Source: Muribaculaceae bacterium
GTDB lineage: Bacteria; Bacteroidota; Bacteroidia; Bacteroidales; Muribaculaceae
Assembly (NCBI GenBank): GCA_029060625.1
Contig: JAIDTO010000217.1
Span: 1-41,035, forward strand
Direction of reading: 5' to 3'
DNA length: 41,035 nt
A program made the position numbers and the translations under genes. The first letter of the stretch is position 1. Every line of letters begins with the position of its first letter. Below are positions 31,898 to 39,668 of this stretch, piece after piece. Under the pieces are notes generated by a model. The model saw nothing but the letters and a program-made list of their open reading frames with translations, did no database searches and was not told the origin of the DNA.

Positions 31898-32599
31898 TCG
31901 GACTTTTGCTAAACATTTTGGCCTCGTATCCCCCCAATAGGGATTCCGAGGCTTATATCTATGTCGGTGTTTTAGGTCCAGTGGCAAGACCAAGGGTCTT
32001 GCAAAAGTTGAGTAAGACCGCTAAAAACGATGACAACATCGACAACAAAAAGCGATCCCTCCCGCCACCATTAGCGACATCCACGGCGAAACCAAAACCG
32101 CATTCTTTAGAATCCCTTCAATTCCAATGGATTATTTTTGATTTTGCATCAACGTGGATAGCGTTGGGCTTCGCCATCGCCGAAGGCACCGATGACGAAG
32201 CCGGATCTGCATTGTCTACCAATTATTTAAAATCCAATAATTTAAACTATGCTCCCTTCTATATGAAATTCGGAAAACGGAGAACGCGCAACTGAAAACG
32301 CAAAAACGAAGCTCAAGCTTCATTTTTGATGGGGATAAGGGATTCCACCCCAAATTCATCACTAACTTTGCACCCGGAAACCCAATCAATGAATTTCCTG
32401 GTCAACCTCACCTCAGAGGAGGGAGGCATGGAGACTTCAGAGGAAGCTCCCGATCAGGATTCGATTTGTCTTCGGGTGTCATCAGACACGACCGTCCGAT
32501 CTATGGAAGGAAGGCTTCCTAGCCTCCCCAAAAGCGGCCCGTCCGCATTCTGAAAACTGACAACTCAATTCATTGAATTGCCTTTCCTCACGGAGGCCC

Positions 32600-32615
32600 G
32601 AGGCCTGACGGTCCA
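32600..32615. repeat. 16-nt direct repeat, copy 1
   Basis: GAGGCCTGACGGTCCA occurs here and again, exactly, at 32774-32789. The copies lie 174 bases apart in the region with no protein gene. Confidence 0.7.
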
Positions 32616-32773
32616 CTCCGTGCTATCGCCAGCACTGCCGTAACAATCGCTGAAAACGACGAAAACGTTGACAACGATGAAAACGACTCTCCGAGCCATA
32701 GAAAGAGCACAATGACATATTGCCACCCCCTCAATGCATCGACGGATGCATCCGGATTCTCATACTGTTGGCT

Positions 32774-32789
32774 GAGGCCTGACGGTCCA
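32774..32789. repeat. 16-nt direct repeat, copy 2
   Basis: Exact second copy of the 16-mer at 32600-32615. Confidence 0.7.
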
Positions 32790-32883
32790 TCACAGCAATG
32801 CGAATCCCCTTGCATCCGTAATATGGGAGGGCGGTTTGGCTTCGCCCAAGCTAAAGCAAGTCCCAACCGCCGCCTACGTATTT

Positions 32884-32913
32884 CGGAAAACGGAAAACGG
32901 AAGACGGAAAACG
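32884..32913. repeat. CGGAAAA tandem heptamer repeat
   Basis: Four tandem units of CGGAAAA (the third reads CGGAAGA). Related GAAAACG pieces occur at 32269-32290 and 32652-32687, which looks like simple-sequence spread within the noncoding region. Confidence 0.65.
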
Positions 32914-33022
32914 TACATCTCCCTGATACATTGACAAGAGTATCGACCCAGACGGCCGCGACATGACCGAATTCGCCGCCCTATACTCTCCCCGCCATAG
33001 GTGGCGGGATATGGAAAGAATC

Positions 33023-33074
33023 ATAGGCATACGCCCCAGGTGTCACCATGACACCCGGCGTATGCCTATTTTTT
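33023..33074 (+). terminator. intrinsic terminator at the end of the noncoding region
   Basis: ATAGGCATACGCC (from 33023) pairs with GGCGTATGCCTAT (to 33069), with a further inner stem GGTGTC/GACACC offset by a small bulge, followed by a T-run (33069-33074). It would end + strand transcripts coming from the region upstream, where no protein gene was found. Confidence 0.8.
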
Positions 33075-33170
33075 GTGTCTACTCAGTACAAGTGTCAAAG
33101 ATAGTTAAAGTTTAGGCAGAATAGGGTAGAGGTGCGTTATATAGTCAGAAACCTTTAAATTATTAAAGCT

Positions 33171-33407
33171 ATGAATGACAGATTAAGTTATGAAGAAAAG
33201 AAGGAACTGCCTGACAGTGTGTTCGGGCTTCCTGAACGACGTGAATATCCAATGCCTGATGCAGCCCATGTGAGGGCTGCGGAGTCTTATTTCCGCTATT
33301 GTCCGGAAGACCTGAAACCGAAGCTGGCACGCGCTATACTCGCTAAGGCTAAGGAATTCGGTGTTGACGTAGAGTCCCCGACAGTCCTTAGTTATGCAAA
33401 TGAATAG
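33171..33407 (+). CDS. small hypothetical protein (DUF6582-like pattern)
   Basis: This 78-residue soluble protein reads ELPDSVFGLPERREYPMPDAAHVRAAESYF in overlapping parts: L-P-x-S-x-F-x-L-P-E-R-R-x-Y-P near the N-terminus, a D-A-A-H-V-R-A-A helix, then KLARAILAKAKEFGVDV. The pattern F-x-L-P-x-R-x-Y-P, then H-V-x-x-A and a final A-x-x-x-G-I/V-x-V is one I associate with small conserved proteins found in phages and bacterial chromosomes; function unknown. It is a single-gene unit: terminators lie on both sides (33023-33074 and 33431-33476). Confidence 0.75.
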   Translation: MNDRLSYEEKKELPDSVFGLPERREYPMPDAAHVRAAESYFRYCPEDLKPKLARAILAKAKEFGVDVESPTVLSYANE

Positions 33408-33430
33408 AATAGCAGCCAATTCCATTCCAT

Positions 33431-33476
33431 ATCCATTCCTCCTTTCGCGAAAATATGAGGAATGGATTATTTTTTT
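33431..33476 (+). terminator. intrinsic terminator after the small gene
   Basis: ATCCATTCCTC (33431-33441) and GAGGAATGGAT (33457-33467) are exact reverse complements with a 15-base loop, followed by a T-run (33470-33476). It begins 24 bases after the stop of 33171-33407. Confidence 0.85.
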
Positions 33477-33510
33477 CTCAAAACGTATGAATACTGTCAA
33501 GAATTTTGGC

Positions 33511-33518
33511 TAATTTTG
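33511..33518 (+). promoter_or_regulatory. -7 box close to the aroB-fusion start codon
   Basis: TAATTTTG matches TAnnTTTG and ends only 4 bases before the ATG at 33523. Transcription would begin at or very near the start codon, giving an almost leaderless mRNA. No good -33 box was seen. Confidence 0.45.
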
Positions 33519-33522
33519 CAGT

Positions 33523-35202
33523 ATGATTAAAGCTGCTCTAATCGATATGGATGGGGTCCTCTACGACTCCATGAAATACCATACCCTCGCCTGGAAACAG
33601 ATGATGGAGGAAAATGGCATCGAGTGCAGCCGCGACGAGTTTTATCTCTATGAAGGGATGACGGGCGCGGCTACTATCGACCTTATATGGCAACGTGAGT
33701 TCGGTAAGCCTTGCGAACCGGAAAAGCGAACTGCCCTCTATGACTATAAGACAAAGATTTTCAAAGCTATTGGAGGCAACGAACCTATGCCGGGTGCCGA
33801 CCGCATGCTACGCACGCTTTGTGAACGCGGAATAAAGTGTGTACTTGTGACGGGAAGCGGACAGGCATCCCTTATCGACAATATCCGGAAAGACTATCCG
33901 GGGGTGTTCGGCGAGGGGATGATGGTGACTGCCCACGATGTGACCAAGGGAAAGCCCAACCCGGAGCCATACCTGAGAGGTCTGGAAAAGGCCGGGGTGA
34001 AACCGGAAGAGGCAATCGTGATTGAGAATGCACCTCTCGGAGTCCGGGCAGGGGTGGCTGCCGGAATACGCACAATGGCGGTATGCACAGGCCCGATACC
34101 TAAGAAGAATTTTGAGGATGAGAAGGCTTGGGGAATTTTCCCGTCGATGAACGAATTTGCCGACGTGCTCCCACTTGTGATCGACCTCATCAATTCACAA
34201 TCACCATTTGTATTGGCTGATTCAAACACTTCCACTATGGTTGTGGACAGCCTCGCGAAGCAGATTCCTCTCTTAGGTGAGCTGCCCCGCTGTGTGATTC
34301 CTGCAGGCGACGACCACAAGGACATTGAGTCGCTGACGAAGGTATGGCGCATGCTTTCAGAAACGGGTGCCACACGCCGTTCGACACTCTTTTGCATCGG
34401 CGGTGGTATGGTGACCGACTTGGGTGGCTTTGCAGCTGCCACATTCAAGCGGGGCATCGATTGCATAAATGTCTCCACTACCTTATTAGGGATGGTGGAT
34501 GCGGCTACCGGAGGCAAGACAGCCATCAACCTTGATGGGCTTAAGAATGAGATAGGGGTATTCGCCATGCCTAAGGATGTGGTGATTATCCCCGAGACAC
34601 TTGACACTCTGCCTGAGGAAGAACTCCTTTCTGGATATGCCGAGATGCTGAAGACGGCTTTGATAGCCGACCCTGAGATGTATGCGGCACTCCTCGACAT
34701 AGACAAGTATCTTGACGACCGGCGTCTGCTCCTACCCTGGATATTGCGTTGCATCGAGATCAAGACCGGGGTCACCACCCGCGACCCGAAGGAGAAAGGG
34801 GAACGAAAGATCCTCAACTTCGGACACACTGCAGGACACGCAATCGAATCGTTTGCCCTGATGAATGGGAAACCGTTGGCCCATGGGATAGCCGTTGCAC
34901 ATGGACTGCTGTGGGAAATGGTGCTTTCCGCCATTTCAGAGGGGGAAGCGAGGAATGGGAAGCTTGAATCAGCGAAGCTATATCCCTTTGCTACGATGCT
35001 GAAAGAGCATTACCCTGCAGCAGGAGTAAAGTGCATCGACATTGACACACTCATTTCCTTGATGCGACACGACAAGAAGAACGCTTCGCCAGACAGGATC
35101 AACTTCACGCTGCTGAATGAGATAGGTGCGCCACAATGGGATATGTTCCCGAATGAAGAGGAGATCAGGAGTGCATTCGAGATTTACATGGATCTTGTGT
35201 AG
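33523..35202 (+). CDS. aroB: HAD-family phosphatase / 3-dehydroquinate synthase fusion
   Basis: This 559-residue protein joins two enzymes. Residues 1-225 form a HAD-IA hydrolase of the beta-phosphoglucomutase type: ALIDMDGVLYDSM (Asp8, Asp10), VLVTGSGQ, KGKPNPEPYL and VIENAPLGVRAG, the last with Asn where Asp is usual. Residues 226-559 form 3-dehydroquinate synthase, which makes 3-dehydroquinate from DAHP in the shikimate pathway: CIGGGMVTDLGGFAAATFKRG for NAD binding (split here as GGGMVTDLGG and ATFKRG), GYAEMLKTALI with the zinc-ligand Glu, NFGHTAGHAIE (near 431) and LAHGIAVAHG with zinc-ligand His residues. The gene has its own -7 box and is followed by a membrane protein gene 40 bases on. 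The HAD substrate is unknown; it may clear a sugar phosphate or a side product. Confidence 0.92.
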   Translation: MIKAALIDMDGVLYDSMKYHTLAWKQMMEENGIECSRDEFYLYEGMTGAATIDLIWQREFGKPCEPEKRTALYDYKTKIFKAIGGNEPMPGADRMLRTLCERGIKCVLVTGSGQASLIDNIRKDYPGVFGEGMMVTAHDVTKGKPNPEPYLRGLEKAGVKPEEAIVIENAPLGVRAGVAAGIRTMAVCTGPIPKKNFEDEKAWGIFPSMNEFADVLPLVIDLINSQSPFVLADSNTSTMVVDSLAKQIPLLGELPRCVIPAGDDHKDIESLTKVWRMLSETGATRRSTLFCIGGGMVTDLGGFAAATFKRGIDCINVSTTLLGMVDAATGGKTAINLDGLKNEIGVFAMPKDVVIIPETLDTLPEEELLSGYAEMLKTALIADPEMYAALLDIDKYLDDRRLLLPWILRCIEIKTGVTTRDPKEKGERKILNFGHTAGHAIESFALMNGKPLAHGIAVAHGLLWEMVLSAISEGEARNGKLESAKLYPFATMLKEHYPAAGVKCIDIDTLISLMRHDKKNASPDRINFTLLNEIGAPQWDMFPNEEEIRSAFEIYMDLV

Positions 35203-35242
35203 CACGCAGCGCGATATGCGAACAGAATAAATTATTTGACGA

Positions 35243-36280
35243 ATGAAGAAGGCATTGCAATATATACTCCCGGTGATTCTGTCGGTGCTTCTGATATGGT
35301 ATCTCTTCAGGAAAGTAGATTTCAGGCAGACGATGGAGATCATAAGCCATGGCGTAGACTATTGGTGGATCCTTGCAGCTATGGGAATAAGCATATTCTC
35401 GCATATCTTCAGGGCTATGCGCTGGCGCATACAACTGAATGCACTGCATGTGAAGACCACGCTCATGGAACTGACATGCGGAGTATTCGGATGCTATGCA
35501 CTCAACCTGCTTCTGCCACGTGTCGGTGAACTATGGCGATGCACTTTCGTGGCAAGACGCTCACGTGCCCAATTCACAACGGTTATGGGATCGATGGTGG
35601 CTGACAGGATGGCTGACTCAGTGATGGTGCTTTTGCTGATACTCCTTACATTTGTCATTGCAGCCCCTGCACTCGCCTCTTTCATGGCCAAATATCCTGT
35701 AGGGGAAAATATTCTTAACATACTCTACTCCCCAACCTTGTGGATAGCCGGTATCATTGCCATTGGCATCGTATGTTGGATACTCCGTCGATTTCGTGAC
35801 TCAACTCCGGTTGCCAAACTAAGGAAATGGATCGGCGAGATATGGAATGGATTTGCCATCACTGTCACAATGCCCGGTAAATGGAAGTTCTTGATGCTGA
35901 CTTTGGCCATATGGGGATGCTATTTTGTGCAGCTGTATGTGGCTTTCTATGCTTTCTCCTTCACGAGAGCCTTATGCCACGAACATGGATTAGGATTCGG
36001 ACTACTGCCGTGCCTTGTGGCGTTTGTGTTCTCATCGATCGGCATGGCAGTGCCAAGCAACGGAGGCCTTGGGCCTTGGAATATAGCCATAATGTTCGGG
36101 CTTGCCATATATGGAGTGGCCGATGTAGAGGGTGCGGCATTCTCAATACTTCAATGGAGCGGACAGACTGTGATGCTCATAATTCTTGGAATATTCACTG
36201 CTATATGGATTGGAGCCACATCTTCTTCCAATAGCATACAGCATAAAACGGGATTATCGAATGAGATACGACGAAGATGA
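35243..36280 (+). CDS. YbhN / LPG-synthase-TM-like integral membrane protein
   Basis: This 345-residue protein has about eight transmembrane helices and the family pattern LLPRVGELWRCTFVARRS (after GCYALNLLLPR), SMVADRMADS, and a late FSSIGMAVPSNGGLGPWNIA. These match the lysylphosphatidylglycerol synthase transmembrane / YbhN family, which includes flippases and lipid-linked transport proteins; the specific lipid is unknown. It would act in the inner membrane. The first residues (LQYILPVILSVLLIWYLF) are the first helix, so ATG 35243 is a fitting start. Its end overlaps the start of the next gene by 20 bases. Confidence 0.88.
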   Translation: MKKALQYILPVILSVLLIWYLFRKVDFRQTMEIISHGVDYWWILAAMGISIFSHIFRAMRWRIQLNALHVKTTLMELTCGVFGCYALNLLLPRVGELWRCTFVARRSRAQFTTVMGSMVADRMADSVMVLLLILLTFVIAAPALASFMAKYPVGENILNILYSPTLWIAGIIAIGIVCWILRRFRDSTPVAKLRKWIGEIWNGFAITVTMPGKWKFLMLTLAIWGCYFVQLYVAFYAFSFTRALCHEHGLGFGLLPCLVAFVFSSIGMAVPSNGGLGPWNIAIMFGLAIYGVADVEGAAFSILQWSGQTVMLIILGIFTAIWIGATSSSNSIQHKTGLSNEIRRR

Positions 36281-37139
36281 CACATACCTCAGCAATGAGG
36301 AAGACGATGATCTCTGGGATGATGAACTTGAGATCTCATCCGACCCTATATCTCCGGCATATGACTATGTGCCGGACCAAAGCTTTACGCCCGGAGGTTA
36401 CGAAGACATATATGCTCCTGAAGACCATGATCCTAAGTCTGACTATAATCAAGACGAAGACTCGCATGAGAATTCAAGACCACGGAAGACAACTGAAGAA
36501 GATGATGACTATTATTCCGAGCCGGAACAGGAAGTCCCCGTAAAACAACGGCGTGAAGGATTCTTCAGGAAAAAGGTAGATGAGGATGAAGACAATGACT
36601 TCTTTGACTCAGATGATGAGCCGGCACCGGTAAAGAAGCCGAAACCTCCAAAGTTGGATCCGGAGGATCCTGACTATTGGATTGAAGAAGAGGAGTCGCC
36701 ACTGAGCACGATAATTCATAAGCCTCGAAATGCTTGGAAATGGTGGCTCGCTGGAGCAGTCACTCTTTTGGCGTTGCTGATATTCGCATGGGTCTGGTTT
36801 TTGCGTCCTCATACTGACAGTGCAGTAAAATACGGCTATCTCCGGAATATGGAGAGGCGCGGATCGATCATCAAGACTTTTGAAGGAACTATGATACCAT
36901 ATAAGGAATTAGGCGACCCTGACCCGCTATACTTCAACGAAGTGAGATTCAGCGTGGCGAGCGATTCCCTAGCTGCAGTAATGAAGCGGATGATGCTCGG
37001 GTGCGTTCCTGTGAGAGTGGAATATGAGATGTATCATACAGCCTTGCCATGGAAGGGTGAGGAGAAGATGATCATCATAAAGGCTGATACTGCGGACCCT
37101 AAGAAGATTTTGCCGCCGGAATATAGGGTTAAGGATTAA
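36261..37139 (+). CDS. acidic single-pass membrane protein
   Basis: From ATG 36261 (an upstream ATG at 36186 would add residues encoded inside the membrane protein gene) the product has 292 residues. The first 150 are strongly acidic and disordered (YLSNEEDDDLWDDELE, and later DEDEDNDFFDSDDE), followed by a transmembrane helix (about 163-185) and a C-terminal globular part of about 105 residues (GSIIKTFEGTMIPYKEL, then FSVASDSLAAVMKRMM and RVEYEMYHTALPW). The C-terminal part resembles a conserved Bacteroidales domain of unknown role. The acidic part would lie in the cytoplasm. It is translated with the YbhN-type gene and may be its partner. Confidence 0.75.
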   Translation: MRYDEDDTYLSNEEDDDLWDDELEISSDPISPAYDYVPDQSFTPGGYEDIYAPEDHDPKSDYNQDEDSHENSRPRKTTEEDDDYYSEPEQEVPVKQRREGFFRKKVDEDEDNDFFDSDDEPAPVKKPKPPKLDPEDPDYWIEEEESPLSTIIHKPRNAWKWWLAGAVTLLALLIFAWVWFLRPHTDSAVKYGYLRNMERRGSIIKTFEGTMIPYKELGDPDPLYFNEVRFSVASDSLAAVMKRMMLGCVPVRVEYEMYHTALPWKGEEKMIIIKADTADPKKILPPEYRVKD

Positions 37140-37190
37140 GTGTTAAGAGTTGAGGGTTATAGGATTAAGGGATAAGTGCTAATTATTGTT

Positions 37191-39668
37191 ATGATGAACA
37201 GGTCGTTAAAGAAGCATGTGGGAGTGTTGGCAGCCTCGATTGCCAGCGTCTTGCTGATGTGGGGATGCGCATCGATCGGCAACCCTTCAGGGGGTGCACG
37301 CGATGAAGATCCACCTCGATTTGTACGTGCAAATCCCTCGCCGGGATCGGTCAATGTAGACCCGAGCAATATATATATTGACTTCAATGAGTTGGTAAAT
37401 GTGAAGGATGCATTCCAAAAGGTGGTGTTGTCACCTCCAGGGGCATCCACCCCGCGTGTATCGACACGTGGACGGCGCGTGGTGGTGAACATCACAGATA
37501 CACTGCTCCCCAATACTACCTACACCATCGACTTCGGCGATGCCATCGAAGACAACAATGAAGCAAACAAGCTCTCGGGATTCGCATATACTTTCTCGAC
37601 AGGACCCGTATTGGACTCGCTGAGAATCTCAGGCATGGTGATAGGAGCGGAAGACATGGAACCTCAGCAGGGAGTGTTCGTGGGAGCGTATATCTCAAAA
37701 GAAGACTCTGCATTCACGAGAATGCCGTTCGAGCGTCTGGCACGCACGGATGAATACGGACGATTCATAATCAGGGGATTGCAGGACACTACCTACCGAC
37801 TATTTGCGCTCAAGGACCTTGACAACGACAAGCACTACGCGAACCCTGAGGAAGACATAGCATGGTTTGAGGACATAATCCGCCCTACATCGGAGCGAAT
37901 CATGACCAGCGACACTATACGCAACCTTTATGATGGGGCGATCGACACCATTGTGCAGAGAGAAAGGACTCGCTTCCTTCCTAACAATGTGCTTCTGCGC
38001 ATGTATAATACGGGGCTGAAACCACAATATCTCGTTAGCTATACGCGTCCGGATTCTACAAAGCTTGAATTCATCTTCAACTCCCCTTCGAGGAAACAAC
38101 CGACAATAATGATAGCCGATGATGAGACATTTTCCACACCATTAAAGGGAGAGACCACAGTAGGCAACGACACGCTTACTTTCTGGCTCCCCAAAGAACT
38201 CGCTTCACGCGACACTCTGAAACTTGCCTTGCGCTATCCAAGTGTGGAGCTTCTGACAGGCATTGAGAGCATCGTCAACGACACGGTGAAACTCATGAAG
38301 CCGAAGCAGCAGGCTCCAAAGAAGAAAAACCAAAAGAAAAAGAAGTCTGAAAAAAAGGATGATAAGAAAGATAAACTACCTGCGGCTTCAGAAAATATAG
38401 GGGATTCGATACCGGCGATTGCCAATGACTCAATAGTAAATGAGCTGCCGGAGGATACGGAAGTGGAAAAGCCTAAGATACCGACATTCGCGTTCAATGC
38501 TAAAGGTCCTGACACGGACATAAGTAAACCTCTTGCAATAGAGGTGCCGGTGCCATTGGCGCGCCTCGATTCCTTTGCATTTCATCTTGAGACGAAACCG
38601 GACACGACATGGATACCGGTCAAGGGAGAGTACCGATTGGAAAAGGCTGACACGTTGTCTGACCGACGGTTTAAGATTGAATTCCCATGGCAAAGAGGCT
38701 CGACATATAGGCTCACGGTAGACTCTCTTGCAGGAACTGATATCTATGGAGTAAACAGCGACCGACTCGAGTATGAGTTCAAGACCAAGGCTCCGGAGGA
38801 CTTATCAAACCTCAAGATCACGCTCAACGACCTTGAACCGGGCATCCCGGCATTCGTGCAACTTATGGCTTCAGGAGATAAGCCAAAATACACAGCACCT
38901 GTAGTGAACGGGACCGCAACTTTCGAGGGGATTGACGCCGGCAAATACTATGCCCGACTTTATGAGGACTTCAATGGAGACGGCAAGTACACCACAGGAA
39001 GCTACAGGCTGCAAAAGGTGTTTGGAGAGCCCACAGACACCATAGGTATACAAGATTCGATTGCAATAGAGTTGCCTACAGATACGATTACAGCCATAGA
39101 AACTGACTCAATCATCGACCCTGATGACCAGGTAGCAATCCCGGAGGATTCTATTGAGATTGCCCCTATGGATTCGATAGAAATGTCACAAATGCCAGTT
39201 GATTCTATAACTGACTCGATAGCAAACAAGCTGCCATTGGTGACAGAAGCAGCTTCCAAAAGATTCATTCGCCCGATGAGCGATGAGGAGATAGTAGACA
39301 GTCTCAGAAGGATAGGATATAGTCTTGTGCCGATAGAAACAGATTCTGTGGGAAAGGACATACTGATTGCCATCCAGCCTGACTTTGTGTACTATTATCC
39401 GAAGACTATAAATGTGAAGAAAAACTGGGATATGGAGCAGACTTGGAATGTATTTGAGACTGCACTTGATCTCCAAAAACCTGAAAAGATAAAGAAGAAC
39501 AAGCCTAAACGGAACAACAACAGCAGGCAAAGCCAGGAAGAAGACGAGGATGAAGAAGACGATGAATTCGGCTCGAATCCTTTCGATACCAACAGGCGCA
39601 ACAACTCAAACAACCGTGGGAATAACCGAGGCAACAACCGAAACAGTGGTATGCGGACGGCGTTTTAG
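37191..39668 (+). CDS. large Ig-like domain (Big_5-type) lipoprotein
   Basis: From ATG 37191 (37194 also fits; an upstream frame start at 37176 adds a poor leader) the product has 825 residues. A lipoprotein signal ends at Cys26 (LLMWGC). Then DEDPPRFVRANPSPGSVNV opens a Big_5-type Ig domain (about 42-135), followed by a beta domain with YGRFIIRGLQDTTYRLFAL (about 150-250), more beta regions to 350, a Lys-rich low-complexity stretch (KKKNQKKKKSEKK, about 370-390), further Ig-like parts (430-600), a D-S-I-rich stretch (IPEDSIEIAPMDSIEM, 630-680) and a final acidic then Asn/Arg-rich tail. This layout is a conserved Bacteroidetes surface lipoprotein of unknown function. Its stop overlaps that of the convergent protease gene. 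Confidence 0.85.
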   Translation: MMNRSLKKHVGVLAASIASVLLMWGCASIGNPSGGARDEDPPRFVRANPSPGSVNVDPSNIYIDFNELVNVKDAFQKVVLSPPGASTPRVSTRGRRVVVNITDTLLPNTTYTIDFGDAIEDNNEANKLSGFAYTFSTGPVLDSLRISGMVIGAEDMEPQQGVFVGAYISKEDSAFTRMPFERLARTDEYGRFIIRGLQDTTYRLFALKDLDNDKHYANPEEDIAWFEDIIRPTSERIMTSDTIRNLYDGAIDTIVQRERTRFLPNNVLLRMYNTGLKPQYLVSYTRPDSTKLEFIFNSPSRKQPTIMIADDETFSTPLKGETTVGNDTLTFWLPKELASRDTLKLALRYPSVELLTGIESIVNDTVKLMKPKQQAPKKKNQKKKKSEKKDDKKDKLPAASENIGDSIPAIANDSIVNELPEDTEVEKPKIPTFAFNAKGPDTDISKPLAIEVPVPLARLDSFAFHLETKPDTTWIPVKGEYRLEKADTLSDRRFKIEFPWQRGSTYRLTVDSLAGTDIYGVNSDRLEYEFKTKAPEDLSNLKITLNDLEPGIPAFVQLMASGDKPKYTAPVVNGTATFEGIDAGKYYARLYEDFNGDGKYTTGSYRLQKVFGEPTDTIGIQDSIAIELPTDTITAIETDSIIDPDDQVAIPEDSIEIAPMDSIEMSQMPVDSITDSIANKLPLVTEAASKRFIRPMSDEEIVDSLRRIGYSLVPIETDSVGKDILIAIQPDFVYYYPKTINVKKNWDMEQTWNVFETALDLQKPEKIKKNKPKRNNNSRQSQEEDEDEEDDEFGSNPFDTNRRNNSNNRGNNRGNNRNSGMRTAF

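Larger units (their letters stand above)
31898..33022. other. 1.1-kb region without a credible protein gene, rich in small hairpins and repeats
   Basis: Frames in this stretch (for example from 31906, 32326 or 32712) give low-complexity, Pro/Ser-rich translations with no domain-like pattern. Inverted repeats seen: GCCTCG with CGAGGC within 31920-31952; CAAGACC with GGTCTTG near 31985-32002; GAAGCT with AGCTTC near 32308-32322; GGCGGTT with AACCGCC near 32830-32875; CCCGCCA with TGGCGGG at 32991-33008. A TAnnTTTG box (TAACTTTG, 32363-32370) precedes a 54-codon frame from ATG 32390, which could be a truncated gene start. A structured RNA or decayed DNA both fit. Confidence 0.55.

Noticed and set aside
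31906-32866. Several 75-130-codon frames as protein genes
   Set aside because: Translations are low-complexity, have no domain-like pattern and overlap hairpins and repeats.
37125-37190. Degenerate TTAAG-rich repeat in the short gap before the Ig-like lipoprotein gene
   Set aside because: Simple-sequence drift in a spacer; no further signal.
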